From: JAHDCJ01 sp039028895
Lineage (GTDB): Bacteria > Bacteroidota > Bacteroidia > Chitinophagales > Saprospiraceae
Direction of reading: 5' to 3'
NCBI GenBank assembly: GCA_039028895.1
Contig: JBCCHF010000003.1
Span: 1 to 64,000, forward strand
Length of the DNA stretch: 64,000 nt
Made by a program: the position numbers and the translations under genes. Positions 9,229 through 17,587 of the stretch are shown piece after piece. How positions within the stretch are numbered: the first letter of the stretch is position 1; every line of letters begins with the position of its first letter. The notes under the pieces were generated by a model. The model had not been told where the DNA came from. It saw only the letters and a list, made by a program, of their open reading frames with translations, and did not search any database.

Positions 9229-11786
9229 TGACTCTGTTTCGAATTATTAGGACTGTAATATAAGTTTTTGTCCACAGCATTGATGAATGCATCAAAGTTA
9301 AAATCGGCAGTAGATAAAAAATAATCGAAGGCAGTTCCGTTCTGCAGTGCCCATTCCAGGTTTTTATCAACCGTATTAACGACCCCGTCTCGATTGGCGT
9401 CTCCTGATATCATCAGGTTCACCCCTGCATTTGAATTCATCGCAAACGGTCCTCCTATAGCCGGGATTGTCCCATCGATAAAGTTAATGGTTGTGGGTTG
9501 TTGGTCTAGTACGATTTCGTCAGTTGACATGATCGCAAGGTGATTGCGGTGGAAAACAGCAATAAAGCCAGGCTTGTTAACCGGGGGTCGCAAGAAGCCA
9601 CCAAAGCCATCTATGACGGTGCCATCTGCACGCACCAATCCCGCCTGGTAAGTGATCAAAGTATCCACTCCGGAGGTATCGATATGTGCCACCAGTACCC
9701 AGTCCACGATAGCAAACGAACCGGATGCAAACAACAGTGAAGACTCGACAAACTCTGGCCCTGCATAATTCCATGGGGAAATATTATACGGTTGATTAGT
9801 AGGAATGTGTCCGCCAGTCCTGTAATTGTCAGTCATTAATCCTGTTCCTGAATCGTAGGGCCCTTCAAGCATTATTTTCAAGTCAATTAATGGATCACAT
9901 TCAAAAACATAGGGATCATTATTGACACAGGAAATAGCAGCTGTTTCAACCAGTTGCCCTCCGGTTGATAAAGAGTCAGCCCCGCCCGGGATCAGATTTA
10001 CGGAATTGAAAAGGCAATTTTTTACACCCCTGTAAGTGACTCCAGGGATCGTGTTATACATTTGAGCAGCAGCTTTCGAAACGAATCCGGCAGCCATTGA
10101 ACTACCACTTCTTATAGCAGTAGCATCGCCCGGAACGGTACTTAGAATTTGCGTTCCAGGAGCAGCAATATCTACAGAGACCATCCCGAAATTGGTGAAT
10201 GAAGCCAGGTTGACTTCAGGCAGATCCAATGCAGCTACAGCAATAACATTGTCAAGCGTGTAGTCAGAAGGATAGTGGTGGACGGTATTGTCATTGTCGT
10301 TTGAAGTATTGCCTGCAGAAGTAACAACTAATGCACCGCAACTATTAGCGGCTTCTTCGATTGCCGATTCCAGAATATCGGAAGGCACGCCATAATACCC
10401 CCAACTCATGTTAATGACCTTGGCGCCTTTGTCGATTGCGTAGTAAACTGCACAAGTAGCATCAAAAATACTCCCCGAACCATTGGTGTTAAAAGCTTTG
10501 AGGTTCATTACCTCGATTTCAGGAGGGGTGCCATCAACCACTATGCCCGCAATATGGGTTCCATGCCCGTGAATATCAATCGGGTGTATCGAATCATTAG
10601 CGAAATCATAACCCTGATAGTCATCATTAAGGCAATTGCCGTCGTCATCAAAAGTATTAAGCGGCCATTCCGGAGCATTTGTCCACATTCGGTCGAATAA
10701 TTGACTATGACTCCAGTCAATACCTGAGTCAATTATTGCTACCGGTACATTGTCAGGTCCGGGTGGATTGCCGAAAAAAGATGGTGGAACGGCAGGCGGA
10801 TCAAATTGATCGAATGCTGGTCCAATGGTTATTTCGTAGTTAAACCCCGTTTCCTCGACGTCTGCTTTTTTACTGGCAAGCCCAACGGTCTCTTCAAGTC
10901 CAAGTGAATCGGGAATATCCCAGATTTCAAGGAAATTACAACGACAGGAATCAATAACGGTTGCGCCATATTCCATACGCAGCGAGTCTTTCACCAATTG
11001 TGGTGTGCCTGGCTTGAACCTAATGATCATTTCCTGGCATTTGTAACTACCGCCAAGTGAGTCTTCACATGCACCAACTGTAAGGTTTTTGGGTTTGCTG
11101 TTGAGCACCAGGAATGGAATTGAAGTGCTGGTGACCTGGCAGAAATAAGCGCCGGCGTCCTCAATTGTAACAGAAGATAAGGTCAAGGTTGACTCTGGAC
11201 CAGGTGAGGTAATTGCCATACCCTGGTAAAACCACTGGTATAGGTTATCAGTGCCTCCGGCAGGGCAGCTAAACGTCACTTCATCACCGGGTTCGCGAAA
11301 GAAAAATTCTTCGACCCCATATTCTTTCTGGGGGTCATAAAGCAAATTGCCAATGCCGTTGCCAAAAACAGTTTCTATGTCATCAAACTCCAAAAGGTTG
11401 AATGAACAATCAAATTCTTCCATAGAACCAGTCTCACCAATTGAAGGCATAACTGGCAAATCAGTAATAAAATTGTCGCGTACTTTCAATATCGAAAGCA
11501 CATCCATATTGCTAATGTCCGGAATGACTCCCTGTAGATTATTGCCATCCAGATTTACTTCAAATACGCGTCCGTCAAGAACAAAAACACCGAACCATGA
11601 TGAAACCGGGGCAGTAGTGAGCCACCCGGCATTATCAATCCAGTGTGGGCCATTTGTGCTGTTGTACAGGTCGACAAGAGTGAGAGAATCGCCCATCAGA
11701 TCCTGACTTTTGAGTGGATTTGGTGAAAGAAAACCTAGGCATAAGAGCAGACTAAGGCCTGCAACCAGGGGTGTTAAGTTTTTCAT
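9210..11786 (-). CDS. Exported subtilisin-like serine protease with LRR, Ig, I9-like and dockerin-like modules
   Basis: 858 residues with a signal peptide (about 1-27, ending LKSQ). Order of parts: leucine-rich-repeat-like segment (about 30-150, starting LVDLYNSTNGPHW), an Ig-like domain with paired Cys (about 165-240), an I9-propeptide-like segment beginning MIIRFKPG (about 250-320), an S8 catalytic domain (about 335-600), then a beta-rich region and two dockerin-like calcium loops near the C-terminus (DANRDGVVNTVDKN and DFNFDAFINAVDKN). The S8 triad is intact: Asp in IIDSGI (near 353), His in HGHGTHIAG (near 407) and Ser in GSSMAAG (near 562). It is likely a secreted or surface protease. 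It is the first gene of a two-gene operon with the TPR-CHAT protease and is divergent from an ECF sigma factor. Confidence 0.92.
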   Translation of the reverse strand: MKNLTPLVAGLSLLLCLGFLSPNPLKSQDLMGDSLTLVDLYNSTNGPHWIDNAGWLTTAPVSSWFGVFVLDGRVFEVNLDGNNLQGVIPDISNMDVLSILKVRDNFITDLPVMPSIGETGSMEEFDCSFNLLEFDDIETVFGNGIGNLLYDPQKEYGVEEFFFREPGDEVTFSCPAGGTDNLYQWFYQGMAITSPGPESTLTLSSVTIEDAGAYFCQVTSTSIPFLVLNSKPKNLTVGACEDSLGGSYKCQEMIIRFKPGTPQLVKDSLRMEYGATVIDSCRCNFLEIWDIPDSLGLEETVGLASKKADVEETGFNYEITIGPAFDQFDPPAVPPSFFGNPPGPDNVPVAIIDSGIDWSHSQLFDRMWTNAPEWPLNTFDDDGNCLNDDYQGYDFANDSIHPIDIHGHGTHIAGIVVDGTPPEIEVMNLKAFNTNGSGSIFDATCAVYYAIDKGAKVINMSWGYYGVPSDILESAIEEAANSCGALVVTSAGNTSNDNDNTVHHYPSDYTLDNVIAVAALDLPEVNLASFTNFGMVSVDIAAPGTQILSTVPGDATAIRSGSSMAAGFVSKAAAQMYNTIPGVTYRGVKNCLFNSVNLIPGGADSLSTGGQLVETAAISCVNNDPYVFECDPLIDLKIMLEGPYDSGTGLMTDNYRTGGHIPTNQPYNISPWNYAGPEFVESSLLFASGSFAIVDWVLVAHIDTSGVDTLITYQAGLVRADGTVIDGFGGFLRPPVNKPGFIAVFHRNHLAIMSTDEIVLDQQPTTINFIDGTIPAIGGPFAMNSNAGVNLMISGDANRDGVVNTVDKNLEWALQNGTAFDYFLSTADFNFDAFINAVDKNLYYSPNNSKQSQCPYCY

Positions 11787-12143
11787 GATATTGCCTTTTT
11801 AAAATATATTATTCCTGACCGCACTTTACTATCAGGCAAAGCAGGGTCCTTGCGCCTATAAGGCTGTTTGGTGGGGATTGTAGTAAAACCAAGTCAGGAA
11901 CTGATTGCCAAATTAGTGAATTTTACAAATAGTTTCTTCATTGACGACAGTTTAATTCATACAGGCGCCAATTATTATCTTCCTTATCTGGATTGTGGCG
12001 TATAAGCTTAAAAACGTTACCGGTTAAATCCGAGATTCGGTATCTTTGGTCCTGTAACCTAGCCGTATTTAATTGTTTTTAAATTTTTTAAGCAGTGTGC
12101 GGTAACATTTTTCAGTGTAACAGAACATTAAAAACAGAAGCCC
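11787..12143. other. Divergent intergenic region between protease operon and sigma factor operon
   Basis: 357 bp without a gene. It must hold the promoters of both operons. Toward the sigma factor there is a TATCTTTG box (listed separately) and a pair of CAGTGT words at 12093 and 12113, exactly 20 bp apart and within about 50 nt of the start codon. No clear promoter box was found in the protease direction. Confidence 0.5.
12041..12048 (+). promoter_or_regulatory. Candidate Bacteroidota -7 box for the sigma factor operon
   Basis: TATCTTTG matches the Bacteroidota TAnnTTTG consensus and lies 95 nt upstream of the sigma factor ATG. No good TTTG element is present 19-21 bp further upstream, so this could instead be read by an alternative sigma factor or be chance. 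Confidence 0.35.
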
Positions 12144-12737
12144 ATGCCTAACTATTCGGATCAAGAGATTATCGAGGCGATTCGGGAAGGCGGCCAACAA
12201 CTTGAAACTGTGATGGCTTTCATTTATAACGAAAGCACTTATCGCAAAGACATTTTTAGGTACGTTTTGTCGAGAGGAGGCTCCCAGGAAGATGCAGAAG
12301 ACGTTTTCCAGGATGGCATACGAAACCTCATAATTTGTATTCGAAAAGGGCAGTATCGCGGCGAAAGTTCTGTTAAAGGCTATCTTTTTGGTGTTTGTAA
12401 AAACCTGTGGTTCAAGCAGTTTAATAAACAAACGCGGCATTCAGAGTACAAGTCAACCCTTCAGGTGGTTGAAACTGATGGTGTCAACCCCGAAATACTT
12501 ATTGTCACGAAAGAAAGGGAAGAGATCATCGACAACCTGCTGGGAGAACTTGGGCCTGCATGCAAGAAAGTACTCACACTTTGGAGACTGAGTTACTCAA
12601 TGAAAGAAATAGCTGCCGAATTGGGCTACAAAAGCGATGGCGTAGCCCGAAAAAAGAAACATCAGTGCTTTCAAGGCTTACTGAAAATTGTGCATGACAA
12701 CCCCGATATTATTAACCTGCTTAGAGAAAAGCTATGA
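12144..12737 (+). CDS. ECF-type RNA polymerase sigma factor
   Basis: 197 residues with sigma-70 region 2 (about 15-90, including SQEDAEDVFQDGI, the DAED-type core-binding helix) and region 4 (about 130-185, including YSMKEIAAELGY, a helix-turn-helix). Length and layout fit the extracytoplasmic-function group. The stop codon overlaps the start of the next gene by 4 bp (ATGA), the usual arrangement for a sigma/anti-sigma pair. It is divergent from the subtilase-CHAT protease operon, which makes that operon a plausible target. The lack of a classic zinc-binding anti-sigma partner and the TPR-bearing neighbour point to the TPR-linked ECF systems frequent in Saprospiraceae. The start is the first ATG of the frame that gives a full region 2. 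Confidence 0.9.
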   Translation: MPNYSDQEIIEAIREGGQQLETVMAFIYNESTYRKDIFRYVLSRGGSQEDAEDVFQDGIRNLIICIRKGQYRGESSVKGYLFGVCKNLWFKQFNKQTRHSEYKSTLQVVETDGVNPEILIVTKEREEIIDNLLGELGPACKKVLTLWRLSYSMKEIAAELGYKSDGVARKKKHQCFQGLLKIVHDNPDIINLLREKL

Positions 12738-13483
12738 GTCAGAAAAATCATCTAGAACAAATCGAAGCCTACCTCGACGGCTCCATGTCGCCCGAAGAGA
12801 GGCAGGATTTCGAATCACGTCTGAAAACAGACAATGCCCTGGCTGAAGCATTTGCAGCAGCACAGTCAGCTACTGACGCTCTCGACATTCTTGTACAAAT
12901 TCAACTTAAAAAACAATTAAAAACAATGGAAAAGCAACGCTCACAAAAGAACAAATTCTCCATTAGAAAGAACATTATTCCACTTGCCGCAGCGATTATT
13001 CTTGGTGTATTAACAATAGCATGGTTTGGTATTCGGTCAACATATTCTGATTCAAGCCTGGTGGCTGCTGCCATGGAAACTTATCCGGGTACTGGTATCC
13101 GCGGATCTGCTGAGATCGATCAGGGTGTTCAGGCTTATTCCGAAAAGAATTACGCTTCCGCAATGGAATACTTCGAAGGTATCACTAAAGGCGACCCTTA
13201 TTACTCAACGGCCCAATTTTACCTCGGTAATATTTACCTTGAAAACGGACTGTCGTCCAAGGCGATCAGAGCTTTTGAGATCGTGAGAGATAATAATGAC
13301 AGCCGTTTTGCAGAACCTTCAGAATGGTTTCTTGCCTTGTCCTATCTGAGTAGTGGTCAACGTAATTCCGCCAAGGAAGAATTAGGGAAAGTGGCCCGTA
13401 ATGCACAACATGCCTACAAGGAGCAGGCAGAAAAGCTCCTCTCTAAAATGGGTAGCCCAATGCGGAGCCTGCCTGGCATCTAG
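12734..13483 (+). CDS. Membrane anti-sigma factor with extracytoplasmic TPRs
   Basis: 249 residues. The N-terminal part (about 1-55) has the YLDGSMSPEERQDFE pattern typical of the cytoplasmic sigma-binding helices of anti-sigma factors. A single membrane helix follows at about 79-98 (IIPLAAAIILGVLTIAWF). The C-terminal part (about 120-235) holds three TPR-like units and would face the periplasm. No HxxxCxxC zinc motif is present. The start overlaps the sigma factor stop by 4 bp. Inference: the protein holds the sigma factor at the membrane and senses a partner through its TPRs; the periplasmic TPR-CHAT protease encoded next door is a natural candidate. A strong terminator follows, so the operon has two genes. 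Confidence 0.82.
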   Translation: MSQKNHLEQIEAYLDGSMSPEERQDFESRLKTDNALAEAFAAAQSATDALDILVQIQLKKQLKTMEKQRSQKNKFSIRKNIIPLAAAIILGVLTIAWFGIRSTYSDSSLVAAAMETYPGTGIRGSAEIDQGVQAYSEKNYASAMEYFEGITKGDPYYSTAQFYLGNIYLENGLSSKAIRAFEIVRDNNDSRFAEPSEWFLALSYLSSGQRNSAKEELGKVARNAQHAYKEQAEKLLSKMGSPMRSLPGI

Positions 13484-13526
13484 GCCCCCATCAAAACTAA
13501 GTTCAGACCATTTTTTAATAAGTCAT

Positions 13527-13558
13527 AAAGGCCAAATGCTCATTTGGCCTTTTTTTTT
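13527..13558 (+). terminator. Rho-independent terminator after sigma/anti-sigma operon
   Basis: Near-perfect stem AAAGGCCAAATG (13527-13538) / CATTTGGCCTTT (13541-13552), followed by a run of T to 13558. Because both arms have A/T flanks it may also work on the other strand, but no minus-strand gene ends here. Confidence 0.92.
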
Positions 13559-13598
13559 CAATAAAATCGTATACTTTGGATAAGTATAGAACAAAGTT

Positions 13599-14315
13599 AT
13601 GCGTGTAATCATCCTTGACGACGAAGTCAAAGCAGCTAAAATGCTTGAAATAGAGCTCAATACGCTCTACCCGGATATGGAGGTGGTCGGTAGTTACCAG
13701 GAACCTGAGTCCGGGATAGATGGCATTAATACGCTCCAACCCGATATCCTTTTCCTTGATATCGAGATGCCGAAAAAATCTGGGTTTGATGTGCTAAAAG
13801 CCGTCAATTACCATAGGATGCAAGTCATTTTTGTTACGGCCTACTCCGAATATGCACTCGATGCCATTAAAGCCAATGCGCTGGATTACATCCTGAAACC
13901 TATTGATACTGAAGAATTGGATAACGCAGTAAAAAAGGCGATCCAAAGAATCGAATCACAGAAGTTTAACCAACTTCAGTTTTTGCTTGAAAAACTCGAT
14001 GTCAACAACCAGGAATTCATCAAGATTCCAAGTGGTGATCAAATCCTGTTTTTTCAAACTGATGAAATTATCTACTGCAAGGCAGAGTCGAATTATACTA
14101 CCGTGATAACGGAAGATCAAAAGATCCTGATTTCGAAAACGCTAAAATATATGGAAAGCATATTGTCCCAGAATGTTTTTATCAGGATACACCAATCCTA
14201 TATTATTAATAAGCACCACATCAGATCATATTCAAGGCTTGACGGTGGCTATGTCACGCTCTCTAATGGTGACCGGGCCAAAGTCGCGCGTAATAAGAAA
14301 AACCTGGTCATTTGA
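13599..14315 (+). CDS. LytTR-family response regulator
   Basis: 238 residues. The receiver domain (about 1-115) has the acidic pair D7/D8, the phosphoacceptor Asp54 in LFLDIEMP, Thr in the FVTAYSEYA segment and Lys in YILKPI. A LytTR DNA-binding domain follows (about 135-235), with DEIIYCKAESNYT and FIRIHQSYIINKHHI as the recognisable segments. LytTR regulators bind paired direct repeats about 21 bp apart. The gene is followed 23 bp later by its probable cognate LytS/YehU-type kinase, so they form a two-component system. It starts just after the terminator of the sigma operon, and its own promoter must lie in 13559-13598. Confidence 0.92.
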   Translation: MRVIILDDEVKAAKMLEIELNTLYPDMEVVGSYQEPESGIDGINTLQPDILFLDIEMPKKSGFDVLKAVNYHRMQVIFVTAYSEYALDAIKANALDYILKPIDTEELDNAVKKAIQRIESQKFNQLQFLLEKLDVNNQEFIKIPSGDQILFFQTDEIIYCKAESNYTTVITEDQKILISKTLKYMESILSQNVFIRIHQSYIINKHHIRSYSRLDGGYVTLSNGDRAKVARNKKNLVI

Positions 14316-14338
14316 TATGACCCTGGAGATCCGTTACC

Positions 14339-16501
14339 ATGAAAAAACGGGTAATTTACATCCTGCTATTCTTGATTACTGGATTGGATCTGGCATGCGC
14401 CCAGCATCTTCAGCTGGAGGACTGCTTTCTGGATTTCAATCGACGACCAACCCGAACGATCGTAGAAGATAATTATGGGTTTATTTGGTTTATGCGGTCT
14501 GATGGCTACTTTCGCTTTGATGGCAAGGAAATCGAGTTTATTGACCCTACAATAGACTCCGAAAGGCCGATCTACCACTCTGGAGGAACAATACTTCCTT
14601 TAGAAAATGGAGACTATTGGTTTGCTTCACGCGATGCAAGTGTAATTATTTATAGAGCAAAGGAGGATTGGTTTCTAAGGAAAGTGTTTTTCCCAATTGA
14701 AGACACCACTATCCAGGTATATGGACGTGATGTTTTAGTGACAGGAGATAGTGTTTCAAGACAATTTTTTTCTGGGGATAATGGAATATGGGAGGTAGAT
14801 CAACAACTCAATCCAATAAATCATATCCAACCTGCTTTGGTTTATGGTAGTCCGAATATTGGCCCAAGAAAAACCAATGAGGTTAGAAGATTAGTATACG
14901 ACCCCAAACGCAATTCGATGTGGGTTGGCGGCATGGGAGGTTTGTTTCAATACCATCTTGGAAAGGATTCACTTGTTTTTCATCCTCTTGACTTCAGAGT
15001 TGTTGAAAATGGACTGCGCGAACGGGCCAGTTTTTTGGTTAATGACATTAAACTGGATGGAGATGTAATCAAAATGGCAACCTGGGGAGGGGGATTGATG
15101 ATGCTTGATATAAGTACCGATTCGATAACCAGTTATGGTTTTGAAAAAGACAAGATACCCTACAGACGACGAGGGAATACCCAGGTAGCAGAAACTACTG
15201 CTGGAAGAATATTCCTAGCTCATGAAATGGTGGAAATGGGGTCATGGGCCCCCGGAGAACCGTATCTCACTCCGGTAAATGTGGATAACCAGGTTAGTAG
15301 AAGGGGAATTGGAGCTATGGTTGATCGGCTTGGGTATTTGTGGGTTGGTCACTGGGCAAATGTTTGCAGATATCGGGTCGATGGAGAACCTCCGGTTGAG
15401 AAAACAGCACAGATCTATATCAATGACATCCGCTTGGATAGCCTTCATATCAGACAGCGAATGAACCGTTGGGACAATCAAAAACTTGAAATCAAAGACC
15501 GATTTTCAACTCTTGAATTTACATACAGGGCCATAAACCCACTGAGTTATGATAATATCAGGTATGAATATCGGTTAAATGGTGCCGACACTGATTGGCA
15601 GCAAAGTGGTGCCGGTGAAACGGCAATTTATCCTATTCTGAAAAATGGTTCATATATATTCCAGGCGAGATATTTTGATGAGATTTCCCAGACTTATATT
15701 TATTCGGGGTCGGTTGAAATAATCGTAGATGTAACAATCTGGCTAGAAGCTTATCTCGTTAAGGGCCTGCTAGCATTGTTGGGAATGGGGCTATTAGGGT
15801 TTTTAATTTTTCGTTACCGAATTATTCAAAGACAAAAACAGGCCCAACAAACATTTGAAACCCAGTTGCGTGAAGTGCAGGACGCGGCACTCAGGTCACA
15901 GATGAATCCGCATTTCTTGTTTAATTGTCTCAACTCTATCCGATACTTCATTGTAACCAATGATAATAAAAAAGCTGCGGATTATCTCACTAAGTTCAGT
16001 CGCTTGATCAGGATGATTCTCGAGCATTCAAAGAAAAAGCTGGTTTCGCTTGATTCTGAATTACAGTTGCTTGAGCTTTATATCAAAATGGAAATGATCA
16101 GGTTCGAAAATAAATTTGATTTTGAAGTGGAGATGAGTTCGACTGTTAAAGCAGCTAAAGTGATGATACCGCCTATGATCATGCAGCCTTATATTGAAAA
16201 TGCCATTTTACACGGTATTAACCCCAAGGATAGTAGGGGAAAGATTATGCTTTCCATAAAAAAACAAGCACCTTATCTCGCCATTGAAATCGAAGACGAT
16301 GGTATCGGGCGCATTCAATCAAAGGCGCTGAAGGATCAATCGGTGTTGAAGAAAAAATCACTTGGTATGAATATCACCAAGGCCCGCCTTGACCTGGCAG
16401 ATACAGCCAGCCATAAAGCCGATATCAAGATTGTTGATAAGTATAATGAACAGGGAGATGCAAGTGGTACAAAGGTGATAATAAGGTTGCCTGTGTATTA
16501 G
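14339..16501 (+). CDS. Sensor histidine kinase of the LytS/YehU type with partial propeller sensor
   Basis: 720 residues with a signal peptide (about 1-21, ending ACAQ). The extracytoplasmic part (about 22-460) contains two-component-regulator propeller motifs (RTIVEDNYGFIW, GYLWVGHW) and a Y_Y_Y-like beta-sandwich (about 375-460, with YRLNG). One membrane helix lies at about 468-490, then a short coiled coil and a His_kinase domain with QMNPHFLFNCLN (near 522; the His is the phosphoacceptor) and a HATPase with an N-box PYIENAILHG (near 616). Compared with two-propeller hybrid sensors the propeller region is short. It pairs with the LytTR regulator immediately upstream. The ligand is unknown. 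Confidence 0.9.
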   Translation: MKKRVIYILLFLITGLDLACAQHLQLEDCFLDFNRRPTRTIVEDNYGFIWFMRSDGYFRFDGKEIEFIDPTIDSERPIYHSGGTILPLENGDYWFASRDASVIIYRAKEDWFLRKVFFPIEDTTIQVYGRDVLVTGDSVSRQFFSGDNGIWEVDQQLNPINHIQPALVYGSPNIGPRKTNEVRRLVYDPKRNSMWVGGMGGLFQYHLGKDSLVFHPLDFRVVENGLRERASFLVNDIKLDGDVIKMATWGGGLMMLDISTDSITSYGFEKDKIPYRRRGNTQVAETTAGRIFLAHEMVEMGSWAPGEPYLTPVNVDNQVSRRGIGAMVDRLGYLWVGHWANVCRYRVDGEPPVEKTAQIYINDIRLDSLHIRQRMNRWDNQKLEIKDRFSTLEFTYRAINPLSYDNIRYEYRLNGADTDWQQSGAGETAIYPILKNGSYIFQARYFDEISQTYIYSGSVEIIVDVTIWLEAYLVKGLLALLGMGLLGFLIFRYRIIQRQKQAQQTFETQLREVQDAALRSQMNPHFLFNCLNSIRYFIVTNDNKKAADYLTKFSRLIRMILEHSKKKLVSLDSELQLLELYIKMEMIRFENKFDFEVEMSSTVKAAKVMIPPMIMQPYIENAILHGINPKDSRGKIMLSIKKQAPYLAIEIEDDGIGRIQSKALKDQSVLKKKSLGMNITKARLDLADTASHKADIKIVDKYNEQGDASGTKVIIRLPVY

Positions 16502-16814
16502 AGCTTGTTCGGAATTCGCCAAAGGAGAAAAACCGAAACAGCTTTTAAATACTAACTCTGAAACGGCCAATACTAACTCACCATTGCAGGAAGCCTAATT
16601 TCCATGGTTATTTGTAATAAAAAACAAGCCATGGAACATCAAGTGCTTCACTTCTGCCCTGCCACTGAATACCTTATTTTATGCCGACGATGAATGGGCT
16701 TGGGACTCCAAACCTATTAATGTCCGGTATGTACTGACCAAAACAGGTTTTGGATTTCCTAAACCAATTTGCGTCATGTATACAATAGCTTTGATCTTAT
16801 CCTGTAACCCCAAT
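16502..16814. other. Intergenic region between convergent genes
   Basis: 313 bp between the 3' ends of the kinase and of the second ECF sigma gene. No terminator hairpin with a T-run was found and no gene is supported. The only structure seen is the pair of 10-bp direct repeats at 16549-16579. Confidence 0.45.
16549..16579 (-). promoter_or_regulatory. Pair of 10-bp direct repeats with LytTR-site-like spacing
   Basis: ATACTAACTC occurs at 16549-16558 and again at 16570-16579, 21 bp apart. Read on the minus strand each is GAGTTAGTAT, which contains AGTTAGT and fits 8 of 9 positions of the published AlgR-type LytTR half-site. LytTR proteins bind such repeats two helical turns apart. The position, downstream of both flanking genes, does not suit a normal promoter site, so this is only a candidate. 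Confidence 0.25.
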
Positions 16815-17396
16815 TTACTGCAGGGATATTTCTTTTTCCGCAATCATCTTGCGGATGTTGATCAACGCGTAACGCATTCGGCCAAGAGCCGTATTGATGC
16901 TAACGCGAGTCAGATCGGCAATCTCCTTAAAGCTGAGGTCAGCATAATGACGCAGGATCACTACTTCCCGTTGTTCTGGAGGCAATTGATCGACTAATTG
17001 TCTTACCTTTGCATGCGTTTGGGAACGGATCATCCGGCCCTCAGCATTTTCACCTGAATATTGTAGGACATTGAAAATGTCGAAATCTTCTGACGGCGCC
17101 ATTGTTGGGGTACGACGGTTGCGTCTGAAGTGGTCTACACAAAGGTTGTAGGAAATTCGGAGAGCCCATTGCAGGAACTTTCCTTCGTCATTATATTTTC
17201 CTTTTCGGATAGTATCAATGATTTTGATAAACGTATCCTGGAAAATATCGTTACTAAGATTGTCGTCTTTAACGAACAGGTAAATAGAGGTGTAGATTCT
17301 GCTCTTGTGGCGGTTGAGCAGTTCTTCGAAAGCTCTTTCCTCTCCTCCAAGGTAGGACTGGATAAGCTCTCTGTCACTAGGCGGCTTAACGTGCAT
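16815..17396 (-). CDS. ECF-type RNA polymerase sigma factor (second)
   Basis: 193 residues with sigma region 2 (about 10-80, including NLSNDIFQDTFIKII and a region ending LCVDHFRRNRR) and region 4 (about 125-180, including LPPEQREVVILRHYADLSFKEI and the helix-turn-helix core VSINTALGRM). This version with the DHFRRN motif resembles the sigma factors conserved as single genes across Bacteroidota. No anti-sigma gene is adjacent: the neighbours are a convergent kinase and a divergent uvrA. A separate, unlinked regulator or constitutive activity is therefore likely. The start at the ATG encoding HVKPPSDRELI gives a complete region 2. Confidence 0.92.
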   Translation of the reverse strand: MHVKPPSDRELIQSYLGGEERAFEELLNRHKSRIYTSIYLFVKDDNLSNDIFQDTFIKIIDTIRKGKYNDEGKFLQWALRISYNLCVDHFRRNRRTPTMAPSEDFDIFNVLQYSGENAEGRMIRSQTHAKVRQLVDQLPPEQREVVILRHYADLSFKEIADLTRVSINTALGRMRYALINIRKMIAEKEISLQ

Positions 17397-17587
17397 AATT
17401 GTACAGATTTTACTTGTAACTTTGGGAAAATCAGTGTAAAGTTTATACCGCTATAGTAGTTAGTTTTTGAGTTGGGGGGAGTTAGAAAATGGCAATTAAA
17501 AGAAAACTTCCAAATACTGTACCAAGAAAAAAATTATTCTCCTCTCTGTGTAAAATTGTTTGTTCGCACCCTTTTTAAGAAAGGAAA

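Noticed and set aside
6235..13483. Type III-E CRISPR (Craspase) locus
   Set aside because: Although a TPR-CHAT protease and a sigma factor are present, there is no Cas7-11, no Csx30-like gene and no array, and the CHAT protein has export and membrane signals.
14173..14472. Plus-strand open frame of 99 codons spanning the junction of the LytTR and kinase genes
   Set aside because: It is out of frame with two well-supported genes and has no coding-like sequence.
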